Made by a program: the position numbers and the translations under genes
NCBI GenBank assembly: GCA_018401415.1
Contig: JAGYKV010000017.1
Coordinates: 124,001 to 188,000, forward strand
Length of the DNA stretch: 64,000 nucleotides
Source: Candidatus Nanopelagicales bacterium
GTDB taxonomy: Bacteria > Actinomycetota > Actinomycetes > S36-B12
Reading direction: 5' to 3'
Shown here: positions 37,324 through 46,103 of the stretch, piece after piece
Layout: each line of letters starts with the position of its first letter
How positions within the stretch are numbered: the stretch's first letter is position 1
Notes under the pieces: generated by a model
What the model was told of the DNA's origin: nothing
Database searches by the model: none
Seen by the model: the letters and a program-made list of their open reading frames with translations, nothing else

Positions 37324-38136
37324 ATGAGTTTTCGCGTGGTCACCGTCAACGTCAATGGAATTCGAGCAGCTGCTCGTCGCGGGGGACTGGAATGGCTTGC
37401 GGATTCTCAAGCCGACGTTATTTGCCTGCAGGAAGTGCGAGCCACCACCGAGCAGCTACGAGAGACACTCACCGGCTCGGCTTTTGCGAAGTGGCATGTC
37501 CAGCATGCACCCGCCCCCGAATTGGGTCGGGCCGGTGTTGCGATTTTGAGTAAGACTCAACCGACCTCGGATCGAAGTGTGGTCAAGACTCCTTCTATCG
37601 ATGGCCAAGGTAGGTGGCTGGAATGTGATTTTTCCACGGCGGTGGGGGATCTGACGGTTGTATCGACCTATATTCACACCGGAGAAGTGGATACGCCAAA
37701 ACAAGATGCGAAATTCGCTTTCCTTCAGGGGATGGACAGGCGGCTGTCCACGCTCGCTCGGTCTGCCAAAAAAACCGGGAGAGAAGTTTTGGTGTGTGGA
37801 GATTTCAATATTGGTCACCGGGAAATGGACATTAAGAACTGGAAAGGTAATCGGGGCAAAGCGGGCTTTCTCGAGGAGGAACGAGCACATCTGGATGGCT
37901 GGTTCGCCAAGGATTGGATTGATTTAGGCCGTGAACTCGGTGGACCGGGACCCGGACCGTACACCTGGTGGTCGTGGCGGGGCCGGGGATTTGATACCGA
38001 TGGGGGGTGGCGTATTGACTATCAAATCGCCACTTCGGGGCTGGCTCAACGGGCGAAATCAGCGATGGTGGGTAAAGCGCCCACATATGCGCAACGGTGG
38101 AGTGACCATGCTCCGCTCTCGGTTCATTTTTCGTGA
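37324..38136 (+). CDS. xthA: Exodeoxyribonuclease III (AP endonuclease)
   Basis: The 270-residue enzyme belongs to the ExoIII/APE1 fold and cuts DNA at abasic sites and 3' blocks in base-excision repair. Motifs in order are 'VVTVNVNGIRAAARRGGLEW' (metal-binding Asn), 'VICLQEVRA' (metal-binding Glu), 'VVSTYIHTGEV' (catalytic Tyr region), 'VCGDFNIGHREMD' (catalytic Asp/Asn), 'YTWWSWRG' and the C-terminal 'RWSDHAPLSV' (Asp-His). It stands alone, with a short promoter region after the secreted-protein gene. Confidence 0.95.
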   Translation: MSFRVVTVNVNGIRAAARRGGLEWLADSQADVICLQEVRATTEQLRETLTGSAFAKWHVQHAPAPELGRAGVAILSKTQPTSDRSVVKTPSIDGQGRWLECDFSTAVGDLTVVSTYIHTGEVDTPKQDAKFAFLQGMDRRLSTLARSAKKTGREVLVCGDFNIGHREMDIKNWKGNRGKAGFLEEERAHLDGWFAKDWIDLGRELGGPGPGPYTWWSWRGRGFDTDGGWRIDYQIATSGLAQRAKSAMVGKAPTYAQRWSDHAPLSVHFS

Positions 38137-38165
38137 CACCCATTCGGGCAACCTGCTGGACAAAG

Positions 38166-38185
38166 GCATACCCCTAGGGGTATGC
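38166..38185 (+). promoter_or_regulatory. Perfect 20-bp palindrome, CstR/CsoR-type operator of the persulfide operon
   Basis: GCATACCCCTAGGGGTATGC is perfectly self-complementary. The core ATACCCCTAGGGGTAT matches the class of GC-centred palindromes bound by the CsoR/RcnR/CstR (DUF156) repressors. It lies about 50 bases upstream of the rhodanese start. The downstream genes are sulfur-handling, favouring a CstR (persulfide-sensing) over a copper-sensing role. No DUF156 gene is in the window, so the regulator acts from elsewhere. Confidence 0.8.
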
Positions 38186-38235
38186 TTGAGCAAGTTCATT
38201 GATTTCCATATTTCCCAGAGAGGCACTGAGACACC

Positions 38236-38550
38236 ATGGTGACAACCGCGTCGGTTACCGAGCTCCACCAAGCATTGACTCGAGGAGAGCGGGTGCTCGA
38301 TGTCCGCGAGAAGCATGAATTTGATGGCGGACACGTTCCGAGTGCCATGCATATCCCCATGAGTGTGGTTCCGCTTCGAATCGAAGACATCAAAGGTTCG
38401 GATAGTTCCAATCCCATGTGGGTTATTTGCGAATCCGGTGCGCGGTCGTGGCAGGTTGCCGATTACCTGACCCGTCAGGGGCTCACGGTCATCAATGTTG
38501 AAGGCGGGACATCCGCTTGGCGGGCCATCGGTCTTCCCCTCGAAAAGTAA
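38236..38550 (+). CDS. Single-domain rhodanese (sulfurtransferase)
   Basis: The 104-residue rhodanese has 'VLDVREKHEFDGGHVPSAMHIPM' (CH2A-like region) and the active-site loop C-E-S-G-A-R-S, where the Cys carries a persulfide. It is comparable to the CstA-type or stand-alone sulfurtransferases in cst operons, and would shuttle sulfane sulfur to or from the persulfide dioxygenase encoded 38 bases downstream. A GAGAGG sequence precedes the ATG. It is the first gene after the palindromic operator. Confidence 0.93.
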   Translation: MVTTASVTELHQALTRGERVLDVREKHEFDGGHVPSAMHIPMSVVPLRIEDIKGSDSSNPMWVICESGARSWQVADYLTRQGLTVINVEGGTSAWRAIGLPLEK

Positions 38551-38588
38551 TCCATTAAGACTAAGACAAAGATCAGGAAGGAAAGCAC

Positions 38589-40079
38589 ATGACATTTACC
38601 AGCACACCTCACGTTGTAGTCATTGACTCAATTGGACTGGGGGATCGCAGCTATGTTGTCCACGACGGAGTATCGGCACTCGTTGTCGATCCACAGCGCG
38701 ATATTGATCGAGTAGAGAAGGTGCTTGCCGAGCATGGTGTCACAGTGACCCACGTTGCCGAAACACATATTCATAACGACTACGTGACCGGTGGGCTTGA
38801 ATTGGCTCGCAAACACGGAGCGACATATGTAGTTCCAGGCGATGTCGACTTGGCTTATCTTTCTGAGCCATTTGTGTTGGCCGTCACCGACGGAGACACA
38901 TTCAATGTGGGTGAATTCGAGGTCACCGCTATTCACACACCCGGACATACGCCGCACCACCTTTCCTACTCCGCCCAAAAAGCTGGCCATCCTGGTGCTG
39001 TCTTTACCGGCGGGTCCATGTTGTTTGGAAGCGTGGGGCGCCCCGATCTCGTTGCACCTGACTTGACTCTGAAGCAGACACATGATCAGTGGAATTCGGT
39101 TCAACGTCTGGCCAATGATCTCGATGGTGAAACCGGTGTATTTCCCACCCATGGTTTTGGATCCTTCTGCTCCGCCACTCAAGCTGCCGGCGGCTATGAA
39201 TCCACAATTGGCAAAGAGAAGTTGGGCAACCCGGCACTGACCCAATCAGAAGACGAGTTCGTCAAGACGCTCCTTGATGGCCTGGATGTATTCCCTGCCT
39301 ATTACGCCCACATGGGACCTGCGAATGCTGCCGGCGCACCCGATGTAGATCTGGCATTGCCCAAGCCGGCTGACCCGGAAGCACTGCGGGCTGCAATTGC
39401 CGCAGGTGAATGGGTCGTGGATCTTCGCTCCCGCGAAGTTTTCAGTCAAGGTCACATTCCAGGAGCGGTCAACTTTGATCTCGATGGCGCGTTCATCAAT
39501 TACCTCGCCTGGATGATGCCGTGGGGAACCCCGGTCACACTCGTCGGCGCCACCACCGAACAGGTTGAAGCGGCCATGCGTGAGCTCGTGCGCGTGGGAA
39601 TCAAATCTCCGAAGATGCAGGCGGTGGGTGATCCCAATTTCTGGATGCCAGAGGGCGAAGCACCCGCGACACTGCGGCGAGTGGATTTCCAGGCCATGAA
39701 GGCCGAATGGGACTCCAACCCCAATGCCATGGTGATTGACACCCGCCAGATCAAGGAGTGGGAAGCAGGCCACGTTGAAGGCGCCGTGTTCATTCCCTTC
39801 TACGAAGTATTGGACCGCCTCTCTGATATTCCCCGCACCGAAGATGTCTACATCTACTGTGGGTCGGGTTACCGCGCCGCCGCGGTCGCTTCCGTACTAG
39901 AAAACCTTGGTTACGACCGAGTTATTCACGTCGATGACAACTTCTCCAATGCAGCGGTTGCTGGACTGACCGTTGTCCCAGAGACCGCACCACACCGCGA
40001 ACCGGGGTGGACGTGGATCGCATCCCGCGCAACCGTGCGTCAGTTCACTCCTGCTGATTCAGGTGTCCTGACCACGTAA
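38589..40079 (+). CDS. Persulfide dioxygenase-rhodanese fusion (CstB/ETHE1-like)
   Basis: This 496-residue protein has three parts. Residues 1-250 form a metallo-beta-lactamase fold of the ETHE1 type, with the iron-ligand motif H-I-H-N-D-Y and 'HTPGHTPHHLSY'. Residues about 260-350 are a rhodanese-like domain without an active-site cysteine. The final domain is a rhodanese with active-site loop C-G-S-G-Y-R. Such enzymes oxidise low-molecular-weight persulfides to thiol plus sulfite or thiosulfate. A good ribosome site (AGGAAGGAAAG) precedes the ATG. It forms an operon with the rhodanese gene. Confidence 0.9.
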   Translation: MTFTSTPHVVVIDSIGLGDRSYVVHDGVSALVVDPQRDIDRVEKVLAEHGVTVTHVAETHIHNDYVTGGLELARKHGATYVVPGDVDLAYLSEPFVLAVTDGDTFNVGEFEVTAIHTPGHTPHHLSYSAQKAGHPGAVFTGGSMLFGSVGRPDLVAPDLTLKQTHDQWNSVQRLANDLDGETGVFPTHGFGSFCSATQAAGGYESTIGKEKLGNPALTQSEDEFVKTLLDGLDVFPAYYAHMGPANAAGAPDVDLALPKPADPEALRAAIAAGEWVVDLRSREVFSQGHIPGAVNFDLDGAFINYLAWMMPWGTPVTLVGATTEQVEAAMRELVRVGIKSPKMQAVGDPNFWMPEGEAPATLRRVDFQAMKAEWDSNPNAMVIDTRQIKEWEAGHVEGAVFIPFYEVLDRLSDIPRTEDVYIYCGSGYRAAAVASVLENLGYDRVIHVDDNFSNAAVAGLTVVPETAPHREPGWTWIASRATVRQFTPADSGVLTT

Positions 40080-40092
40080 CTACTCGAGCGTT

Positions 40093-40143
40093 CGACCCCT
40101 GCGGGTACCAACCGGTATAGGTTGGTCACCTTCGGGGGTGTCG
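40093..40143 (+). other. Structured RNA element between the persulfide operon and fbiC
   Basis: Nested inverted repeats fold this region. The outer stem CGA-CCCC (40093-40099) pairs with GGGG-TG-TCG ending at 40143, with a two-base bulge. The inner stem is ACCAACC (40107-40113) with GGTTGGT (40120-40126) and a GGTATA loop. It begins 14 bases after the dioxygenase stop and ends 63 bases before the fbiC start. There is no run of T. It could be a terminator or a 5' leader; the sequence does not decide. Confidence 0.55.
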
Positions 40144-40205
40144 CTGTTTGATGAGCAGTTGTCAGTTGTTAATTGTCCGACGCTCGGTGTGAGGAGGAAG
40201 ATTAC

Positions 40206-42486
40206 GTGGGTCGCGTCATGACGTACTCCCCGAAAGTGTTTATTCCCTTAACATCTTTGTGTCGTGACCGATGTGGCTATTGCACCTTCGCGAAAGCCCC
40301 GCACCGAGTACCCGAGCCGTATCTGTCCCTCGAGCAGGTGGTGGAGGTAGCCCGGCAGGGGGCCGAGGCCGGCTGTCACGAAGCGTTGTTCACCATGGGG
40401 GAGTATCCCGAAGACCGCTATCCACAAGCCCGCCAGTGGCTCGACGACCAAGGCTATGCGGACACCATTGATTACCTCGTGCACGCGGCCCAAGCGGTGA
40501 TTGATCACACGGGTTTGTTACCGCATGCCAATGCGGGCGCGCTATCGCGCGAGGATCTCGCCAAACTGCGCACGGTGTCTCCGAGTCAAGGCATGATGAT
40601 CGAGTCGCTCAACCCTGATTTGGCGGCTCACCGTGGAGCTCCAGACAAAGACCCTGAGCGCCGTATCGCCACTTTGAATTGGGCCGGTGAACTTGCAATT
40701 CCATTCACCACGGGAATCTTGGTCGGGATAGGGGAGTCCCGAGAAGATCGAGTGATTGCATTGCAGGCAATTGCCCAGTCCCATGAAAAGTACGGCCATG
40801 TTCAAGAGGTGATCGTTCAAAACTTTGTTCCCAAAGCGGACACGGAAATGCGCCATTGGCCGGCGTGCAGCACCGAAGACCTGGTGGAGACACTGCGAAT
40901 TGCCCGTGAGATTTTGCCGGCAGGTATTCACCTACAAGCTCCACCGAATCTGACGGCCGATATTGCTGTCACTTCTCGAATCCGGAATAGATGACTTTGG
41001 TGGGATATCACCGGTGACATCGGACTTTGTTAATCCAGAGATGCCCTGGCCATCGATTGAGTCACTTCGAGAGGCGACCGAGTTGGCTGGCGGTTCACTT
41101 GTTCCGCGCTTGACCGTGTACCCGGAGTTTGTGCGAAATCCTGAGCGTTGGATTGATCCGGCATTGCATTTCGCCGTCATGGATCGAAGTGATGCCAATG
41201 GTTTCGCTCGCGATGATCCTGGAGCGGTCTTTCCGGAGAAATATGCCGATGCGGTAAATGTCGGCACCGGTGCTGAAGTCATTCAAGTGGGTCGACGATC
41301 CACAGCGTGGTACTCCGGAGCTGATATTCACCCATCGATAATTGTTGGTGATTCAGACTTGGTTGCAGCTTCACCTGAAATTGCTGAAATCCTGAATGGG
41401 GTCCGCGCGGGATCGGTGATCGATGAACAACAGATCACCCAACTTTTCACAGCTCGGGGCAATGACGTCCACGCGATTGCCCAACTCGCAGATGCTCTGC
41501 GCCAAGAGACTGTTGGAGATATTGTCACCTTCGTTCGGAATCGGAATATCAATTACACGAACGTCTGCACATTTAAGTGCACTTTTTGTGGATTCTCAAA
41601 AGGACCGCTGTCATTGAATTTACGGGGCAATCCCTATCTTCTTTCCGACCAAGAAATCGTTGACCGCGTCCTTGAAGCCCAACTCCTGGGTGCAACAGAA
41701 GTATGTTTACAGGGCGGAATACACCCCAGTTTTGATGGCGAGTATTACGTGGATGTCGCAAAACTTGTGAGTGAAGCCGCACCTCATATGCACATCCATG
41801 GGTTTACGGCCCTGGAGGTACTGGAGGGCTCACGTCGGTTGGGCGAACCGCTAGTGGAATATTTACTGCGGCTTAAGGCTGCCGGTCTCAAATCGTTACC
41901 GGGCACGGCTGCAGAAATTCTTTCCGATGATATTCGGGCGGAGATTTGCCCCGACAAGATCAATACCGACGAGTGGTTACTGGTGCATGAGACCGCGCAC
42001 TCAATCGGTCTGACATCAAATATCACCATCATGTTTGGCAGTATTGAAAGACCCGAGCATTGGGCTAAACACATTGTGCTCACTCGAGCGGTGCAGCAAC
42101 GCACGGGCGGTTTCACGGAATTTATCCCTCTGCCATTTGTTCACATGGCTGCTCCCATTTATTTGAAGCGCAAGTCGCGTCGAGGACCTACATGGCGCGA
42201 GACCGTGCTTATGCATGCGGTGGGGCGAATCGCCTATCACGGATTTATTGACAATATTCAAGCGTCATGGGTCAAGTTGGGTCCGGCTGGTGCGCGGCAA
42301 TTGCTGCTCGCAGGAGTTAATGACCTCGGTGGCACCCTGATGGATGAAAATATTTCGCGGGCAGCGGGTGCATCCCATGGGCAGGGTATTTCCGATACCC
42401 AGTTTGCGCAGGTGGTCCAGCCATTAGGTAGAACGCTGGTACAACGCACAACCCTCTACCAGTCGCCATCGCTCTTACCACAATGA
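40206..42486 (+). CDS. fbiC: FO synthase FbiC (CofG + CofH domains), interrupted by a frameshift
   Basis: FbiC makes the deazaflavin FO, the chromophore of coenzyme F420, from a ribityl-uracil and tyrosine. It has two radical-SAM domains. CofG has the cluster motif C-R-D-R-C-G-Y-C near the N-terminus and '[16 protein letters not shown]'. CofH has C-T-F-K-C-T-F-C, '[13 protein letters not shown]' and '[12 protein letters not shown]'. The frame breaks at 40960-40970: dropping one base (for example G40965) gives '[19 protein letters not shown]', which is the natural end of CofG followed by the inter-domain region. It is therefore one fused gene, not separate cofG and cofH. I use GTG 40206 because AGGAGG at 40192 is ideally placed. 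The protein then lacks the about 80-residue N-terminal extension of mycobacterial FbiC. Confidence 0.9.
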
Positions 42487-43853
42487 AATCCAAACGACCC
42501 GCGAGTTTTTTGGGAACTCCCTCGACCGCTCCAGGTCCATTGGGTCCAGATATGTTGCGGGATTTCGCGTTGATCCGCAACAACCCGTTGGCATTTCTTG
42601 AGAAGAGTTGGCGCACCTATGGCGACGTTGTTCAGTTTCCCATTCCGAAACCACCCACCTACCTGATCAATTCGCCCCAAGGGGTGAGAAAGGTGTTGGT
42701 TGGCAATGGTCGCAATTACGGAAAATCCACCATCCAGTACCGGGCCTTATCGCTGGTAACAGGTGAAGGGCTGCTCACGGCCGATACCGATGTATGGCAG
42801 CGAACGCGGCCACTTATTCAGCCGGCATTTCATCAGGCGCTTTTAACCGAGTTGGTTCCCATTACCGATTCTGTGACTGCAGGTCTGGTGGATCAATGGA
42901 GAAATATTCCCCAAGGTGCGGTGATTGATGTCGATCAGTTTATGTTGGCCGGAGCACTCGAGGTGGTGGGCAAGTTCCTCTTTGGAGCCAATCTCGCAAC
43001 GAACTCTCACGTGATTACCGATGCCACCCTTTCCGCACTGGAAGTGGTTATTGCTCGAGCGAGGGTTCCCATTACCCCACCGAACTGGATCCCCACACCG
43101 GCTAATCGCAAGTTGCAGCGCAGTGTGAACACATTGGATCAAGCGGTACGAAGCATGCTCAGACAGCGCTCAATTGATGCGACTCACCTGACTACCGATA
43201 CACCCAACATGATTGATTTGTTGTCACGCGCGACAGATCAACATGGCAACAAACTCACGGCTCGACAGATTCGCGATGAAATAGTTACGTTTATTGTCGC
43301 GGGACATGAAACAGTCGCCAGTGCCCTGTCGTGGGCGTGGGCGATTCTGGCAATGGATCCGAAATTGCAAGATGAATTGGCCCACGAGGCTGGCCACGCG
43401 CGGAAGACCGAAGGAATATCGGTGGAGAACATGCCGCGGATCCGGTCATTCTTCGATGAAATTCTGCGCGTGTACCCACCTGCTTGGCTGATTACTCGGA
43501 AGGCGCTTGAGGCTGACTCCATTGATGGCCACGCTATTCCGGCAGGAGCACTCATCATTCTCAGTCCAGCGTTGCTCCACCAAAATTCCAAGGTGTGGGA
43601 TTCGCCCGAAGTCTTTATTCCTGATCGGTTCCTGCACAAGTTCCCCAGGGAATCCTTTATTCCGTTCGGGGCAGGTCTTCGGCAGTGCATCGGCAAGGAT
43701 TTTGCCTACGTGCAGGGTGTCCTATTTCTCGCAGCTCTTCTTCAGAAATTTCAAGTGCGCTATCCGGAGGGTGGAAATATTCCGGAGGGTGAACCTTTGG
43801 TCACAATCCGACCCCGTGGCGGTGTTGGGCTGGTGGTCAGCCTCCGTGGGTGA
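42483..43853 (+). CDS. Cytochrome P450
   Basis: The 456-residue haem monooxygenase has the I-helix motif '[17 protein letters not shown]' (A-G-x-E-T), the ExxR motif in '[12 protein letters not shown]', and the haem-binding loop '[17 protein letters not shown]' with thiolate Cys402. No transmembrane helix is present, so it is soluble. The sequence style (long, with an ExxR and PERF-like 'PDRF') resembles the CYP102/CYP4-like class more than short bacterial P450s. No ferredoxin gene is adjacent. The ATG overlaps the fbiC stop (ATGA), suggesting co-translation with an F420-biosynthesis enzyme. The substrate is unknown. Confidence 0.92.
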   Translation: MKSKRPASFLGTPSTAPGPLGPDMLRDFALIRNNPLAFLEKSWRTYGDVVQFPIPKPPTYLINSPQGVRKVLVGNGRNYGKSTIQYRALSLVTGEGLLTADTDVWQRTRPLIQPAFHQALLTELVPITDSVTAGLVDQWRNIPQGAVIDVDQFMLAGALEVVGKFLFGANLATNSHVITDATLSALEVVIARARVPITPPNWIPTPANRKLQRSVNTLDQAVRSMLRQRSIDATHLTTDTPNMIDLLSRATDQHGNKLTARQIRDEIVTFIVAGHETVASALSWAWAILAMDPKLQDELAHEAGHARKTEGISVENMPRIRSFFDEILRVYPPAWLITRKALEADSIDGHAIPAGALIILSPALLHQNSKVWDSPEVFIPDRFLHKFPRESFIPFGAGLRQCIGKDFAYVQGVLFLAALLQKFQVRYPEGGNIPEGEPLVTIRPRGGVGLVVSLRG

Positions 43854-44271
43854 TGTAACTCAGGAGTGCTTCCTTCTCGCTTTCAAGTTCACCCAACCGA
43901 GATTTAACGATGTCCCCAATACTGACAATGCCCAAAAGTGATCCGGCGTCGTCGGTCACGGGTATGTGTCTGAATCTTCGATCTGTCATTATTTGCATGA
44001 GTTCATCGACATGGGCATCTGGCGGAGCTACAAAAACCTCGCTTGTCATAATCTCTGAAACGGTGAGTGAATAGGCATCTGGATGATCCGCGAATGCGCG
44101 AACGAGATCACGTTCGGAGACGATTCCTGAAATTGAACTTCCATCGGTAGACACAACAAGTGCGCCCACTTTGTGACGGGTGAGTTCCGCGAGCAGATCC
44201 CTGACGGAAGCTGTCGGGGCAATTGTGACAACGGTGGCACCTTTGAGGGCCAAAATTGCGGAGAGTTTCAC
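43837..44271 (-). CDS. Two-CBS-domain protein
   Basis: The 144-residue protein consists of a tandem CBS pair (Bateman module): 'ATVVTIAPTASVRDLLAELT' and 'SEIMTSEVFVAPPDAHVDELMQIM', ending in 'LGIVSIGDIVKSR'. Such modules bind adenine nucleotides or S-adenosyl compounds and regulate other proteins; no effector domain is attached. It is convergent with the P450 gene, with a 17-base overlap. Confidence 0.9.
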   Translation of the reverse strand: MKLSAILALKGATVVTIAPTASVRDLLAELTRHKVGALVVSTDGSSISGIVSERDLVRAFADHPDAYSLTVSEIMTSEVFVAPPDAHVDELMQIMTDRRFRHIPVTDDAGSLLGIVSIGDIVKSRLGELESEKEALLSYITHGG

Positions 44272-44331
44272 GTTGACCTCCTAGACTGCGAACTTCTGTT
44301 AATCAGTGTGAACCTATTTATGTCCCCGCGT

Positions 44332-45117
44332 CTAGTGATTGAGTAATTTAATGGAAGATTGGTGGAGGTGACCATTGGTCGAAAGGACACCGGGGTGGGC
44401 CGTGGAATCGTGAATAGGAAGTGAATCCCCGGCGAAATCCGTGATGCACCCGCCTGATTCCACCACGATCGGGACCAGCGCCGCGTAGTCATAGAGCGCA
44501 AGTGTCGGTTCGGCTGCAATGTCCACAGCGCCCTCGGCCACGAGACAATGTGACCAAAAATCGCCATAAGCGCGTTGACGCCAGGTGGCTGCAATCACAC
44601 TGGAAAGAGCGGGTTCGGACCACCCACGTGAGTCTGAGAATGACATGGATGCATTCGACAGATCAGAAACGGTGCTGACGGAGAGTGAGCGCACGTGATC
44701 ACCTTCGGATAACCACGCACCGTGGCCGCGCAACGCCCACCAGCGGCGGCCTAATGCGGGGCAACTCGTCACACCAAGGCCGATACCTGCGGAATCACGG
44801 AGAGCAATGAGGGTTGCCCACACGGGAACTCCACGCATAAAGTTCTTGGTTCCGTCAATCGGATCAATGATCCACGTTCGATCACTATTGCCTGTTTGTT
44901 CAAATTCCTCGCCGATAACCGAATCGCCTGGACGCTCACGCGAAATGAGGTCACGGAGTGCACGTTCCACACTTCTGTCCGCATCGGTGACGGGGGAGAG
45001 ATCGGGCTTACTTTCAACTAACAGATCGATGGCGCGAAATCGCGGCATGGACAGCGAATCAGCAAGATCAGCGAGCCCTAGTGCAAAGTCCAGATCAGTT
45101 GCGTCGGTGAGGTTCAC
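44332..45117 (-). CDS. hisN: Histidinol-phosphatase/inositol-monophosphatase-family enzyme (HisN-like)
   Basis: The 261-residue protein belongs to the IMPase fold. Metal motifs are 'VIGEEFEQTGN' (Glu), 'WIIDPIDGTKNFMRGVP' (D-P-I-D-G-T) and 'VESGGCITDFAG' towards the C-terminus. In actinobacteria, an IMPase-like protein of this length that ends the aroA-rsgA-hisN cluster acts as histidinol-phosphatase, the penultimate step of histidine synthesis. Exact substrate is assigned by context. The GTG start overlaps the rsgA stop (GTGA). Confidence 0.82.
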   Translation of the reverse strand: MNLTDATDLDFALGLADLADSLSMPRFRAIDLLVESKPDLSPVTDADRSVERALRDLISRERPGDSVIGEEFEQTGNSDRTWIIDPIDGTKNFMRGVPVWATLIALRDSAGIGLGVTSCPALGRRWWALRGHGAWLSEGDHVRSLSVSTVSDLSNASMSFSDSRGWSEPALSSVIAATWRQRAYGDFWSHCLVAEGAVDIAAEPTLALYDYAALVPIVVESGGCITDFAGDSLPIHDSTAHPGVLSTNGHLHQSSIKLLNH

Positions 45118-46103
45118 GGATTAAGAATAGTGTTACCTGCGAGCAGGCTTTGGAGTGATTCGACCCGTTGCCTACCGAGTGGCTCTGAGATCTGGTTGAG
45201 TCCACATTCCGGTTCATTGTGGCTGCAGGCACGTGGGCAGGATTCCATGGTGACCGCGAGATCACTGAATGATTCGAGGATGATGTCTCTGCTCACGTGC
45301 GCAAGCCCGAATGAGCGGATACCAGGGGTGTCAATCACGATTCCAGCGGAATGGGGGAGCGGGAACGCAATCACACTGGTCGAAGTGTGTTTGCCTTTGC
45401 CGGTGAGGTCGTTCACTTCCCCGGTGAGTCGCTGAGCTAACGGCACGAGTTGGTTAATCAAAGTCGATTTACCCACACCCGAATGACCAACGAAAACGGT
45501 GACCTTGTCTGCGACGTAATTCACCACCTCTGTGCCGGCGATGCCATTGGAAATATAAAAAATCTGAAGGCCTAGCGCGCGGTAGTTGAGGGTTAATGGT
45601 TCAGGATCTCCAACATCGCATTTGGTAATGACCAAGAATGGTGTGATGTTGGCATCCAGAGCCGCAACGATTGCCCGATCAATGAGCCCCGTGCGTGGTT
45701 CAGGGTTGGCAGCCGCAACCACAATTCCCAAATAGCCCGCATTGGCAACAATGACTCGTTCCTGGGGGTCATTGTCATCGGCCGTTCGGCGCAGTTCGGT
45801 GAGTCGGGGCTCTCGGCGAATAATGCGCGCTTGCGAGTCGATATCACCCGATGAATCGCCCACGAGAGCAACTCGATCACCAACAACAATCCCTTTTCTG
45901 CCGAGCTCGCGTGCTTTGACGGCATAAATCTCTTGACCGTAATCGTCGGTATCCAAGAGCACGGTAAATCGACCGCGGTCCACAGTGGTGACCGAGCCCA
46001 GAACGGCATCGGTGTGTAGTGGTCGATCCTTGGTTCGCGGGCGTGACTTCGATCGACCGGGACGAACCCGAATATCATCTTCGTCTAATCGCGATGGTTT
46101 CAC
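45114..46103 (-). CDS. rsgA: Ribosome small-subunit GTPase RsgA
   Basis: This 329-residue circularly permuted GTPase matures the 30S subunit. The order is an N-terminal OB fold ('ILDTDDYGQEIYAVKAREL' region), then G4 'VITKCDVGD', G1 'VFVGHSGVGKSTLIN' and G3 'VIDTPGIRSFGL'. The C-terminal zinc knuckle has the ligands C-P-R-A-C-S-H and a downstream Cys. The G4-before-G1 order is diagnostic. It overlaps the aroA stop and hisN start by GTGA. Confidence 0.95.
   Translation of the reverse strand: MKPSRLDEDDIRVRPGRSKSRPRTKDRPLHTDAVLGSVTTVDRGRFTVLLDTDDYGQEIYAVKARELGRKGIVVGDRVALVGDSSGDIDSQARIIRREPRLTELRRTADDNDPQERVIVANAGYLGIVVAAANPEPRTGLIDRAIVAALDANITPFLVITKCDVGDPEPLTLNYRALGLQIFYISNGIAGTEVVNYVADKVTVFVGHSGVGKSTLINQLVPLAQRLTGEVNDLTGKGKHTSTSVIAFPLPHSAGIVIDTPGIRSFGLAHVSRDIILESFSDLAVTMESCPRACSHNEPECGLNQISEPLGRQRVESLQSLLAGNTILNP

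Noticed and set aside
40173..42486. Separate cofG and cofH genes
   Set aside because: The second frame starts with the missing end of CofG (ESGIDDFGG...), so this is fused fbiC with an indel rather than two genes.
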